Counted from the first letter of the stretch, positions 39,361-53,610 are shown. The stretch: DNA of 64,000 bases from Doris montereyensis (GCA_037039925.1 JAXRKP010000252.1:1-64000), one strand, 5' to 3'. The notes: generated by a model from the sequence alone, not told the origin. Made by a program: numbers and translations.

Positions 39361-39660
39361 CCAAATCTGAGTTAAGATGACATTGTCGTCCACCGATAGT
39401 TTTGGTACAAAACTTGAAATACATAGGATTTTTAAACAGAACACAGTTCTCTCCTTTGGTGAAAAACATGGACATTAAAATATCATTTGAATATTTAAAT
39501 TTTTTTTTTTAAATATATATTTAAAGAATGTCATTCAATTGGCATGTATTCTATCTATAGATAACCATAAGATGGTATGAGTTTTATTTATTTCTAAGAG
39601 CAATACAAATTGAAACTTCCCTGATGACAAAGGCAGTGACACCATTAGTTTTCAAGGCAT
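39361..39660. other. Intergenic, nothing recognised
   Basis: Mixed AT-rich sequence with a poly-T run near 39500. No satellite, tRNA-like structure, splice-framed exon or long open frame could be supported. Confidence 0.6.
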
Positions 39661-40205
39661 GCATTTTTTAAATAAAAATGTATACTTTTGAAAATGTGCA
39701 CTTCTTAAAATGCATAAACACTTTTTTGAAAATGTACACTTTTAAACATACACCATAATAGAAAAGCTTAAAAAGGAGAAAAACATACACACTTGCATTA
39801 AAAAAAAAAAAAATTTTACTGAAAAAAAAAAAAATGCCATGAAGGCACACACATTTTTTTTTACCTCAAGGAGCAACAAAAATAAAAGGAAAAATAAAGA
39901 AAAAGAAACAAAATAAAAGAATTTTAAAAAAGTTATCATTTCTATTAATTTCTATATGGTCACGAAGATAGAAAAAAGAGGATGATATGTCTGAAGAAAG
40001 ACTGAGACAAAAAAGAAAAAAAGAAACAAAAAAAGAAGAAAAGGGATAAAAAAAAAAAGGAAAAAAAACCTGAGAATAAAGAAAGACAGGACTAGAAAAA
40101 CTACAGGGAGGACAGATTTCAAGGAGACGGGGTTGATGGTAAGAGATATCTTTTCCTTCAAAGAGTAGAATTTTTAAAAAAAGAAAGAAAAAAAAGGGAA
40201 ATATA
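39661..40205 (+). repeat. AAAATGTACACTTTT-like short repeats and a long A-rich polypurine tract
   Basis: At 39676-39745 the motif GAAAATGT(A/G)CACTT recurs three times with variation. From ~39860 to 40205 the plus strand is almost all purine (A and AAAG/AAGAA), so the minus strand yields Phe/Ser/Leu-rich open frames with no sign of real coding. Such tracts are low complexity and can form unusual DNA structures. Confidence 0.7.
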
Positions 40206-41239
<1,034 letters not shown>

Positions 41240-41590
41240 GTGTATACTTAGCCAATCAGAATGCTGGAATCCAAGGCGGTCAGTCAGTCAGTCCAGCGTG
41301 GTACCTGACACACCTGAGTGCTGCCCACCTGGATAAACTGTATCAATCTAACACTTCACACCCGAATGCCTCACATAGATAAATTATTCTAAGAATTCCA
41401 AATTTTACCATGGGAGCGTATAGAAAAAACCAGGTTCAAACTAAAAATTTAAAAAAATCCAAAAAAAAACCAAAACACAACGTACCTTTGTCATTATTTT
41501 GGCCGGAAGTCACGCCGCCGTCACCCGGATATGCGCGGTAGTCTTCCGCGTTTGGCGGTGTGCTCTCAATGGTCTGTCCGTACGTCATGT
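41240..41590. promoter_or_regulatory. Candidate CpG-dense promoter with CCAAT, ETS and CRE-like sites
   Basis: AGCCAATCAGA at 41250-41260 fits the NF-Y CCAAT box. A GC-rich patch at 41501-41580 has about ten CpG in 65 bp, in otherwise AT-rich DNA. It holds CCGGAAGT (41503-41510) and, in reverse, CTTCCG (41543-41548), both ETS-type sites, and TACGTCAT (41581-41588) resembles a CRE half site. CpG-dense patches with opposed ETS sites are typical of animal housekeeping or bidirectional promoters. No TATA box is seen. I cannot identify a gene on either side, so the assignment rests on motif clustering alone. Confidence 0.4.
41486..41590 (-). other. Possible short first exon with start codon and splice donor
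   Basis: On the minus strand, just beyond the ETS site, AATAATGACAAAG is followed by GTACGT. This reads as an ATG with A at -3, three codons, and a consensus-like 5' splice site at 41485/41484. It would make a short first exon driven from the CpG-dense patch. No matching downstream exon or acceptor was found before the gap, so this is speculative. The 72-codon opening on the other strand starts at TTG and resembles nothing known. Confidence 0.2.
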
Positions 41591-42440
<850 letters not shown>

Positions 42441-42791
42441 TTTGATATGATTTTACCCACATCCACCACTAGGGTGATCAGGGGTCTTTGAGTGGATTTT
42501 AAATGATTTTACCCATTCCACCACTAGTGAGGTGATCTCGGGTCCTTCTGTAGGGTTTTTAAAACAGTCCCATTGAATCTAAAACACCACTGTGTCCCAC
42601 AGAGAGTTGTGATCTACACATGGGAACCCCCCACTTTTATCTCTCCATCTCCGATGGGGCTAGGTGTCGATCCACCTACCTGGACCAGGCGGGTCTATTT
42701 TACTAAAAAAAATAAATAAAAAAAAATTGTTCAACCTGTCGAGCACTGTCCCCGAACCCACGACCTTCTGATTGAGAGGAAGACACATTGC
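42441..42791 (-). mobile_element. tRNA-derived SINE, family 1 (minus-strand copy)
   Basis: Read on the minus strand it begins with a tRNA-like head containing GTGGTCTAGAGGCAA and a B-box-like TGGGTTCGGG (42751-42760). The body has GGTCCAGGTAGGTGGATCGA and CATCGGAGATGGAGAGATAA, and an AT-rich 3' end. The plus-strand copy at 63095-63391 matches closely in the body. The 3' segment is duplicated: GATTTTACCCA plus CCACCACTAG occurs at 42449 and again at 42505, 56 bp apart. The head runs straight into the 32 bp minisatellite to its right. Confidence 0.75.
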
Positions 42792-43370
42792 CTCTAGACC
42801 ACTGTGTCCCCTGACACCTTGTCTCTAGACCAATGTGTCCCCCTGACACCTTTGTCTCTAGACCACTGTGTCCCCCTGACACCTTACCTCTAGACCACTG
42901 TGTCCCCTGACACCATACCTCTAGACCACTGTGTCCCCCTGACACCTTACCTCTAGACCACTGTGTCCCCCTGACACCTTACCTCTAGACCACTGTGTCC
43001 CCCTGACACCTTCACTCTCTAGACCACTGTGTCCCCTGACACCACACCTCTAGACCACTGTGTCCCCCTGACACCTTACCTCTAGACCACTGTGTCCCCC
43101 TGACACCTTACCTCTAGAACCACTGTGTCCCCCTGACACCTTACCTCTGACCACTGTGTCCCCCTTGATACCGATTCCTCTAGACCACTGAGTGTCCCTC
43201 TGACACCATGTCTCTAGACGCGACGGAGTTGTCCCCTGAAGCTTTTCCTCTATACCAATGTTTGCACCCTGATACCTGTCTCTAGACCACTATGTCCCAC
43301 GCGATGACACCATACCTCTAGAACCACTGTGTCCCTCCTGACACCATGTCTCAGACCACGTGTGTCCCCC
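42792..43370. repeat. ~32 bp minisatellite, about 18 copies, derived from a SINE head
   Basis: The unit is CTCTAGACCACTGTGTCCCC followed by CTGACACCTTAC. Starts of CTCTAGACC at 42792, 42823, 42856, 42888, 42919 and 42951 give spacings of 31-33 bp. The unit reads on the minus strand as GGGGACACAGTGGTCTAGAG, the 5' (A-box) end of the adjoining SINE. Copies on the right, after ~43140, are increasingly mutated. A Gly/Ser/Gln-rich minus-strand frame through it is an artefact. Confidence 0.92.
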
Positions 43371-43414
43371 GGGGGAGGGGGGGTGGGGGGGTGTTTTGGG
43401 GGGGGGGGGGGGGG
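43371..43414 (+). other. G-rich tract ending in a long G run
   Basis: G runs interrupted by single A, T or TTTT, ending in about 17 consecutive G. It could form a G-quadruplex. Long G runs at this site and at 46475 are also typical of assembly or sequencing error. Confidence 0.6.
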
Positions 43415-43720
43415 ATTTCATAGGGTCAATTTAGTCCTCTGCTAAGTTGTTGAGGTTAAATGTAGTATGATGTTTAGATTTTGCTTTTTGTCTTACAGTT
43501 AATCGCAAGACTCATATAATGGAACTTTTAGTAAAATCGTTTTTTGTTGTTGTTGTTTGGATTATTCATGTGTATAACTTTGGTTGTTTTTTTTTCCAAT
43601 GTAATTATTAGAGCTATGATAAGAACATTTTGGTAGGTAAGTTATTCATCAGATAGCAGATGGAAGGTTTTTGAAAATGTGTAGTTTTATGTGTGTTATT
43701 AGTTCAGTTTAGATCTTGAT
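43415..43720 (+). repeat. Strongly degraded satellite monomers
   Basis: TTAGTCCTCTGCTAAG, TTGCTTTTTGTCTTACAG and TTAATCGCAAGACTCATA match consecutive parts of a C monomer at ~43430-43520. GATAGCAGATGGAAGG at ~43650 then matches the GATCGCAGATGAAGG of an A monomer at the right spacing. Satellite therefore continues to the right of the minisatellite at much lower identity. Confidence 0.65.
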
Positions 43721-46474
43721 AATAAAATGGAATGTAAATGTTAATTGTTATAATTTTGAGTTTGGATTATATTTTATATAGGGGTGTTTTGGGAAATTTG
43801 TGTTTTTAGGGAGTTGTGATATATTTGGGGTCTGTCCTACAGGTGTAGACATATTCACATAGCTGGTGGTGCATCGAACTGTGGTTGTGAGTTTCTTTGC
43901 ATTTCGTATATGTTCTTTCGGTCTTGCAGTAGGCTGTGAGGGTACGCACCTGGGCTAATAAACAAGAACAAATTGAGCTAGTCTCTGATTAATCGCGTTA
44001 TGCATATAGACAGTGTACTCGATCATGGGTTAGGAGGGGCAAGTAGCGTGAGTAGCAGTGTCTATCCATGAACTTGGACGCCAGCACAGTATGAGTTTTG
44101 GGACTACACAACTGATGCTTCATCATCTAGCAAGAATACAGTAGTAACACGCAACGCTTATCTATCTCGCGAGGAACACCAGCTGTCTCCTGTCTGCCGT
44201 ACTTATAACAAGATGGGAGATCACAGACGTGGTATCATGCTTTGGACTTTCACATGTTCTGGGATATAGGACACGCGATCTGGTAAGCGGGACAATCATA
44301 CTGTGAGAGTGAGGATAGAGTCGACTGTACGTCAGGTGACTGACACATATAGCTCTCGGGCGAGCAATTTTTGCTCAGGTTCATAACAGAGGACTCAAGA
44401 AGCAGGAACAACGAGTGTGGGTAGAGTGGATATAGTCACATTGACACACATGGTGTGTGACATCACACTATCTATCTTTAATTAAGCGATGAGAACAATT
44501 GGACACAGAGAGCGGTACTTAAATCTTTAGAGATAGTTATGGGGGACTGTAGTATTCTCTGATGAGTCTTGAGAGTATAGTGTATTAAAACACTGGTGTT
44601 TGGGTGAGAGGTCATGCAGAAGACACTCACAGGTCTCGAATTAGGAATCTCTCTAAATATGGTGATGATACAGTATGTATGTGTGGTGTATGTCTTGCGA
44701 GGGTGCGGACTGTGGGGTGGATAACACAGACTTCACCAGGTGTAATCTTATTCACAGGGGGTAGATGACACTGTTAGGATAGTGTGAGTGGTTCAACTCT
44801 GTTTGGTGCGCATTGAGTTCTCTGGGTGTGTTAGGTCTCTTGTGGGGCCAAGGGGTGTTGAGGGTGATAGCGGGTGAGTGTAGGTGGGCAGACTGGAGAG
44901 AATAGTGGGTTGGATATATATGGAGAAGAAGAGGTTTGATGGTTTTAGGGGAGTGAGGTGTAGTGATACATATATGGTAGTGGTGGTTCACTCTGATGTA
45001 TAGTCACAGGACAGTGACACACTGTGATGCACGGTAGTACACATGTGAGAATTTATTGTTGTCAATGCAGTTAGTGAGTGAGAATGTGCACACACGATGC
45101 AGAGATAGACACATATACATATTGATACAACTTTATGTAGATAGAGACTTGGTGGGTATGTGTCACATAGGGTCTCAAATGGATGTATCTGGCAGATTAC
45201 AAAGATATATGGGTGGGGGGAAGGGTGAGTGGCAGTTCACTCCTTGACATTGTAGATCACACATGTTGAAGTATAGGTGATATCGCACGGAAACTCTATG
45301 TATGTCACGTATTGAAAGTTTTAGAGATAGGCTATGAGACAGCATTAGGTTATGGTTGTGGATAGTTTTGGTAGGAGGTGTCTGAGGAGGAACTTGTAGG
45401 TGAGTTGTGAGGGTTTATTTGTTTTTCTTGGTTGGTGATATTGGGGTTGTGTGAGGGGGATAAAGTAGTCATTGTGAGTTGATACTGATTCGAGATGATT
45501 ACTGGTAACATGTAGCAGTATCTTTTGTGTTGGCGTTTATCTTGTAGGATAGGTACAGGGAGTGGTAGACAGTATTCACTTTAAGTGGAGAAGGGGAGTC
45601 TTTGGAACACACTTTTCTATGTCTTTTAGTAGTTATGGGCGATTTGTATGATGAGGTCGATGATATGGTGGGAGGTGTGTATTGTCATGTGTTGATCTTG
45701 TTTTCTTTCTTTATTTTGTGGAGTATTAGTTTTTTTATGGCTGGATGAGTTCACAATAGTTATGGGTGGTTAGATATAGGTACATACAGTGGAGACTGTG
45801 TCTCATACAAAGGGAGATGTGATTGTCTTTTCTCTATATTGATATTGATGCTCACAGTTGGAGGGAGAGTTGTGTGTGCACGGGGTGGGAAGAGTGGGCA
45901 CAGACACTTATGATATCACAGTGGTTGAGAGAGTGTGACACTAGGTGGAGTTGGTGAGATATAGTGGAGGCCTCTAAGTGAGAAGAGATTGAGAGCATGT
46001 AGACAGGGGTAGGTATGCGTGACCAGTTTGCTGAGTCTGGGTATAGGTATTATGTGAATACACCACCACAGGACAGAGAGGAATCAGTGGTCTTACATTG
46101 AGGGGATGTGTGGAGAGATGGACATATATTCAGGAGGGTACATATCAAGTGTGACATGGCAGATGAGACGAGTATGCAGTCTACAGAACAGTCAAGTAAG
46201 AGTCATATGGGGTAGACACATGGATGACTCTTCTATATCTTCTGACGTGGTGAGGACAGGGTATGGGTTCTTTGGGGGGTGAAGTGGTGGGGAGGGATTA
46301 TGGGTGTGAATATGGATGGGGTTGTTGAGGTAGGTAGGAGAGATTGAGGGGGTGTTGATGGTAAGGGGTGTGGTGGGGTAGGTGAGATTGTTGGTGAGAG
46401 TGGAGTTCAGAGAATAGGAGTGGGTGGGTGTAGAGAGTGGAGTAGTGGGGTTTTTGATGGAGTGAAAGTTTTTA

Positions 46475-46507
<33 letters not shown>

Positions 46508-47468
46508 AGAAGTGGGTTACATGGTGAAAATAGTAGTTTAGGGAATTGTGAGAATTGGGGAGTTGTATTGGTGGAAAGAGATGTTTGGTATTGTTTGTTG
46601 GGTTGGGTGGGTTGTGGGAGGGGATGATGTAAGGGTTTAGATTAGATGTGATGGTATGGTTGTTTTAAGGGGGGGTTGGGGGGAAGTGTGGGAGTAATGA
46701 TGGGAGAGGTTTGTGGGTTTGGGGGATGGGGGTAGTTTTGGGTAAGTTTGGGTGGGTGGGGGAGTGGGATGGTGAAGAGGAGATATGTGGTGGGGTTTGT
46801 GTTTTGTTTGTTGTTGTGGAGGGGGGGAGTATGGGTTTGAGATTAGATGTGATGGTAATTGTTGGTTTTGAGGTTTTGTGTGGGGGGGAGTATGATGTGG
46901 AGAAGTGTGTTTTGGGAAATAGGGTAGTTTTAGTGAGTGTGAGAGATTGGGGTGTATGGGTGGGAAAGTTGTAGATGTGTGTTGTTTTGTTTTGGGGGTT
47001 GTTGTGGGGTGTGGGATGATGTTATGGGGTTGAGATAGATACATGTTATGGGAAATTTTTTTAGTTTTATTTGTGTTTTGGTGAGGTGTGTGGAGGAGTA
47101 TGATGTGGTATAATAGGTGTGTGTTATGTTACCTTTATTTTATTAAATATTGTGAAGATTGGGGTGTAAGGGTGTGGGGGTGAGGTGTGGATGAGGTTGG
47201 GTTATGTTTTTGTTGTTGTTTGTGTGGTTGGATTGAGGTCATGGGTGAAAAAGAAATTTAAAGTAATGTGTTGATTTGTGTGTTTTGTGTGGTGGGTGGT
47301 TGGATTATTATTTGATAATATGTTTGTTTTGTGTGGAATATGTGTTTTTAGTAGAGTGAGCATTTTGTATGTGTAATGTGTGAGAATAGAGATTTGTTGT
47401 GTTGATATTGTGTTGTTGTTAGGGTGATGAGTGTGTGTATATATTTAGAAGATAAGACAAGTATGTTA
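43721..47468. other. Low-information, increasingly G/T-skewed sequence without genes
   Basis: No recognisable gene or element. From 43860 to 44700 composition is fairly even. From ~46260 to 47450 cytosine is almost absent from the plus strand. GATTAGATGTGATGG occurs at 46640 and 46841, and a weaker GAGATAGATACATG follows near 47032, spacings of about 200 and 190 bp that are close to the satellite period. It may be badly corrupted satellite. Minus-strand Pro/His/Thr/Ser-rich frames (46637-47044 and 44752-44991) reflect the skew and are not supported as genes. Confidence 0.5.
46475..46499 (+). other. Run of 25 G
   Basis: An uninterrupted G homopolymer in a C-poor region. It is a possible quadruplex or sequencing artefact, and should be distrusted until checked against reads. 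Confidence 0.7.
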
Positions 47469-50400
47469 ATTAAAACGGTTGAATTTGTGCCTTTTTGGCT
47501 ACATCATTTCTCCTATATTTTAAATTTCTCACTTACTAAAAAGGTGTAGAGTAATGATTCTTCTAGGACATTGAGTCCTCAGTTCACAGATGAGGTTAAA
47601 AGAAGAAGATTTAGAATATTGTTTTTCGTCTGACAGTTAATCTGAAGCGCATTTGATGACCATTAATTAAAATGGTTAAAATTGTTGTTTTTTGGCTACA
47701 CCATTTCTCCTATGTTTGAAATTTCCCACTTACTAAAACGGTCTAGAGTTCTCAATTTTGTAGGACAATTAGTCCTCGGCTCATAGATGACAATAAAAAA
47801 ATAAGATTTAGAAGATTTCTTTTCATCTTACAGTTAATCTCAAACTCATATCAAGCGGTAATTAAAACAGTTGAATTTGTGCCTTTTTGGCTACATCATT
47901 TCTCCTATGTTTAAAATTTACCCACTTACTAAAACGGTCTACAGCTCTCATTTTTCTAGGACAGTTAGTTCTGAGATTATACATGACAATAAAAGAAAAA
48001 GATTTAGAATATTTTTTTCATCTTACAGTTAATCTCAAGCTCATAACATGACCATTAATTAAAGCGGTTAAAATTGTTGCTTTTTGGCTACATCATTTCT
48101 CCTATGTTTAAAATTTCTCAAATACTAAAACGGTCTAGGTAATGATTTTTCTAGGACAGTTAGTTCTTAGATCGCAGATGAAGGTAAAAGCAAAAGATTT
48201 AGAATATTGTTTCTCATCTTACAGTTAATCTCATGCTCATAACATGACCATTAATTAAAATAGTTAAAATTGTTGTTTTTTGGCTACATCATTTCTCCTA
48301 TGTTTAAAATTTCCCATCTCACTAAAACGGTCTAGAGCGCTAAATTTTCTAATGTTTCATAGATGACAATAAAAGAATAAGATTTAGAATATTTCTTTTC
48401 ATCTTGAGAGTTAATCTCAAGCTCATCTCATGACCATTAATTAAAATTGTTGAATTTGTGCCTTTTGGCTGCATCATTTTTCTATATTTTAAATTTCGTA
48501 CTTACAGGTGTTAAGTAATGATTTTTCTCGATAGTTAGTCTATTCAGATGAGGTTGCATTAATTAAAATGGTTAAAATTGTTGTTTTTTGGTTTGAACCA
48601 TTTCTCCTATGTTTAAAATTTCCCACTTACTAAAACGGTCTAGAGCTCCAAATTTTCTAAGACAATTATTCCTCGGCTCATAGATGACAATAAAAGAATG
48701 AGATTTAGAATATTTTTTTTCATCTTACCGTTAATCTCAAGCTCATATCATGACCATTAATTAAAACCGTTGAATTTGTGCCTTTTGGCTACATCATTTC
48801 TCTTATATTTTAAATTGGTCAGTTACTAAAAGGTCTAAAGTATTGATTTTTCTAGGTCTGTTAGTCCTCTGCTCACAGATGAGGTTAAAGAAGAAGATTT
48901 AGAATATTGCTTTTTGTCTTACAGTTAATCTCAAGCTCATATCATGACCATTAATTAAAATCGTTAAAATTGTTGTTTTTGGCTACATCATTTCTCCTAT
49001 GTTTAAAATTTCCCTCTGACTAAAACGATCTAGAGCTCTCAATTTTGTAGGACAGTTAGTTCTCAGATCGCAGATGAAGGTAAAGAAAAAGGTTTAGAAT
49101 ATTGTTTTTCATCTTACAGTTAATCTCAAGCTCATAACATGGCCATTAATTAAAATAGTTAAAATTGTTGCTTTTTGGCTACATCATTTCTCCTATGTTT
49201 AAAATTTCCCAAATATTAAAACGCTCTAGAGCTCTCAATTTTTAGGACCGTTAGTTCTGAGATCGCAGATGAAGGTAAAAGAAAAAGATTTAGAATATTG
49301 TTTTTCATCTTACAGTTAATCCCAAGCTCATAACATGACCATTAATCAAAATAGTTAAAATTGTTTTTTTGGCTACATCATTTCTCCTATGTTTAAAATT
49401 TCCCACTGATTAAAACGGTCTAGAGCTCTAAATTTTCTAGGACAATTAGTCCTCGGCTCATAGATGAGAATAAGATTTAGAAGATTTCTTTTCATCTTAG
49501 AGTTAATCTCAAACTCATCTCATGACCATTAATTAAAACGGTTGAATTTGTGCCTTTTTGGCTACATCATTTCTCCTATATTTTAAATTTCTCACTTACT
49601 AAAAAGGTGTAGAGTAATGATTCTTCTAGGACATTGAGTCCTCAGTTCACAGATGAGGTTAAAAGAAGAAGATTTAGAATATTGTTTTTCGTCTGACAGT
49701 TAATCTGAAGCGCATTTGATGACCATTAATTAAAATGGTTAAAATTGTTGTTTTTTGGCTACACCATTTCTCCTATGTTTGAAATTTCCCACTTACTAAA
49801 ACGGTCTAGAGTTCTCAATTTTGTAGGACAATTAGTCCTCGGCTCATAGATGACAATAAAAAAATAAGATTTAGAAGATTTCTTTTCATCTTACAGTTAA
49901 TCTCTAAGCTCATATCATGACCCTTAATTAAAACGGTTGATTTTGTGTTTTTTGGCTACATCATTTCTCCTATGTTTTAAATTTCCCACTTACTAAAACG
50001 ATCTACAGCTCTCATTTTTGTAGGACAGTTAGTTCTGAGATCGCAGATGAAGGTAAAAGAAAAAAGATTTAGAATATTGTTTTTCATCTTGCAGTTAATC
50101 TCAAGCTCATAACATGACCATTAATTAAAATAGTTAAAATTGTTGCTTTTTGGCTACATCATTTCTCCTATGTTTAAAATTTCCCAAATACTAAAACGGT
50201 CTAGAGGTCTCAATTTTGTAGGACAGTTAGTTCTTAGATCGCAGATGAAAGTAAAAGCAAAAGATTTAGAATATTGTTTTCATCTTACAGTTAATCTCAA
50301 GCTCATAACATGACCATTAATTAAAATAGTTAAAATTGTTGTTTTTTGGCTACATCATTTCTCCTATGTTTGAAATTTCCATCTTACTAAAACGATCTTT

Positions 50401-53400
50401 AAATTTTCTAGAACAATTAGTCCTCGGCTCATAGATGACAATAAAAGAATAAGATTTAGAATATTTCTTTTCATCTTACAGTTAATCTCAAGCTCATATC
50501 ATGACCATTAATTAAAATTGTTGAATTTGTGCCTTTTTGGCTACATCATTTTTCCTATATTTTAAATTTCGTACTTACTAAAAAGGTGTTAAGTAATGAT
50601 TTTTCTACGATAGTTAGTCCTCAGCTCACAGATGAGGTTAAAAAAAAAGATTAATTAAAATCCCTAAAATTGTTGTTTTTTGGTTGAACCATTTCTCCTA
50701 TGTTTAAAATTTCCCACTTACTAAAACGGTCTAGAGCGCCAAATTTTCTAAGACAATTATTCCTCGGCTCATAGATGACAATAAAAGAATAAGATTTAGA
50801 ATATTTCTTTTCATCTTACCGTTAATCTCAAGCTCATATCATGACCATTAATTAAAACCGTTGAATTTGTGCCTTTTTTGGCTACATCATTTCTCTTATA
50901 TTTTAAATTGGTCAGTTACTAAAAAGGTCTAAAGTATTGATTTTTCTAGGTCAGTTAGTCCTCTGCTCACAGATGAGGTTAAAAGAAGAAGATTTAGAAT
51001 ATTGCTTTTTGTCTTACAGTTAATCTCAAGCTCATATCATGACCATTAATTAAAATCGTTAAAATTGTTGTTTTTTGGCTACATCATTTCTCCTATGTTT
51101 AAAATTTCCCACTTACTAAAACGATCTAGAGCTCTCAATTTTGTAGGACAGTTAGTTCTTAGATCGCAGATGAAGGTAAAAGAAAAAGATTTAGAATATT
51201 GTTTTTCATCTTACAGTTAATCTCAAGCTCATAACATGACCATTAATTAAAATAGTTAAAATTGTTGCTTTTGGCTACATCATTTCTCCTATGTTTAAAA
51301 TTTCCCAAATATTAAAACGGTCTAGAGCTCTCAATTTTCTAGGACAGTTAGTTCTGAGATCGCAGATGAAGGTAAAAGAAAAAGATTTAGAATATTGTTT
51401 TTCATCTTACAGTTAATCCCAAGCTCATAACATGACCATTAATCAAAATAGTTAAAATTGTTGTTTTTTGGCTACATCATTTCTCCTATGTTTAAAATTT
51501 CCCACTGATTAAAACGGTCTAGAGCGCTAAATTTTCTAGGACAATTAGTCCTCGGCTCATAGATGACAATAAATAAGATTTAGAAGATTTGTTTTTCATC
51601 TTAGAGTTAATCTCAAGCTCATCTCATGACCATTAATTAAAACGGTTGAATTTGTGCCTTTTTGGCTACATCATTTCTCCTATATTTTAAATTTCTCACT
51701 TACTAAAAAGGTGTAGAGTAATGATTCTTCTAGGACATTGAGTCCTCAGTTCACAGATGAGGTTAAAAGAAGAAGATTTAGAATATTGTTTTTCGTCTTA
51801 CAGTTAATCTGAAGCTCATTTGATGACCATTAATTAAAATGGTTAAAATTGTTGTTTTTTGGCTACACCATTTCTCCTATGTTTAAAATTTCCCACTTAC
51901 TAAAACGGTCTAGAGTTCTCAATTTTCTAGGACAATTAGTCCTCGGCTCATAGATGACAATAAAAAAATAAGATTTAGAATATTTCTTTTCATCTTACAG
52001 TTAATCTCAAGCTCATATCATGACCCTTAATTAAAACGGTTGATTTTGTGCCTTTTTGGCTACATCATTTCTCCTATGTTTTAAATTTCCCACTTACTAA
52101 AACGATCTACAGCTCTCATTTTTGTAGGACAGTTAGTTCTGAGATCACAGATGAAGGTAAAAGAAAAAGATTTAGAATATTGTTTTTCATCTTACAGTTA
52201 ATCTCAAGCTCATAACATGACCATTAATTAAAATAGTTAAAATTGTTGCTTTTGGCTACATCATTTCTCCTATGTTTAAAATTTCCCACTTACTAAAACG
52301 GTCTAGAGTTCTCAATTTTGTAGGACAGTTAGTTCTTAGATCGCAGATGAAAGTAAAAGAAAAAGATTTAGAATATTGTTTCTCATCTTACAGTTAATCT
52401 CAAGCTCATAACATGACCATTAATTAAAATAGTTAAAATTGTTGTTTTTTGGCTACATCATTTCTCCTATGTTTGAAATTTCCACTTACTAAAACGATCT
52501 AGAGCGCTAAATTTTCTAGGACAATTAGTCCTCGGCTCATAGATGACAATAAAAGAATAAGATTTAGAATGTTTCTTTTCATCTTACAGTTAATCTCAAG
52601 CTCATATCATGACCATTAATTAAAATTGTTGAATTTGTGCCTTTTTGGCTACATCATTTTTCCTATATTTTAAATTTCGTCACTTACTAAAAAGGTCTAA
52701 AGTAATGATTTTTCTAGGACAGTTAGTCCTCAGCTCACAGATGAGGTTAAATGAAAAGATTTAGAAATTACAAAATCCTAATTAATTAAAATGTTAAATT
52801 TTGTTTTGAGCTACATCATTTCTCCTATGTTTAAAATTTCCCACTTACTAAAACGGTCTAGAGAAAAAATCAAATTTTCTAGGACAATTATTCCTCGGCT
52901 CATAGATGACAATAAAAGAATAAGATTTAGAATATTTTTTTTCATCTTACCGTTAATCTCAAGCTCATATCATGACCATTAATTAAAACCGTTGAATTTG
53001 TGCCTTTTTGGCTACATCATTTCTCTTATATTTTAAATTTGTCAGTTACTAAAAAGGTCTACAGTATTGATTTTTCTAGGTCAGTTAGTCCTCTGCTCAC
53101 AGATGAGGTTAAAGAAGAAGATTTAGAATATTGCTTTTTGTCTTACAGTTAATCTCAAGCTCATATCATGACCATTAATTAAAATGGTTAAAATTGTTGT
53201 TTTTTGGCTACATCATTTCTCCTATGTTTAAAATTTCCCACTTACTAAAACGGTCTAGAGCTCTCAATTTTGTAGGACAGTTAGTTCTTAGATCGCAGAT
53301 GAAGGTAAAAGAAAAAGATTTAGAATATTGTTTTCATCTTACAGTTAATCTCAAGCTCATAACATGACCATTAATTAAAATAGTTAAAATTTTTGTTTTT

Positions 53401-53610
53401 TGGCTACATCATTTCTCCTATGTTTAAAATTTCCCACTTACTAAAACGGTCTAGAGCTCTCAATTTTTTAGGACAGTTAGTTCTTAGATCGCAGATGAAG
53501 GTAAAAGAAAAAGATTTAGAATATTGTTTTTCATCTTACAGTTAATCTCAAGCTCATAACATGACCATTAATCAAAATAGTTAAAATTGTTTGTTTTTTG
53601 GCTACATCAT
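47469..53610 (+). repeat. Right-hand satellite array with a different HOR (~2.06-2.12 kb, three copies)
   Basis: The array resumes sharply at TTAATTAAAACGG. A marker monomer with GATTCTTCTAGGACATTGAG lies at 47556, 49619 and 51723, giving periods of 2063 and 2104 bp. Other markers repeat at the same interval: ACCGTTGAATTTGTGCC at ~48765, 50862 and 52985, and TTAATCAAAATAGTT near 49345, 51440 and 53570. Each copy also has a truncated monomer (~48540, ~50640, ~52750). Monomer classes are relatives of A, C and D, but the order and markers differ from the left array. Confidence 0.88.

Noticed and set aside
39054..39380. 108-codon plus-strand open frame
   Set aside because: It lies antisense over a SINE and runs into poly-A/poly-G tracts, ending in a Lys-rich low-complexity tail.
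42703..42945. Gly/Ser/Gln repeat protein on the minus strand
   Set aside because: It is the 32 bp minisatellite in translation. The varying 31-33 bp period breaks the frame along the array.
46637..47044. 135-codon minus-strand open frame rich in Pro, His, Thr and Ser
   Set aside because: Long only because the plus strand nearly lacks C, so the minus strand lacks G and has few stop codons. The region is suspect sequence with no domain.
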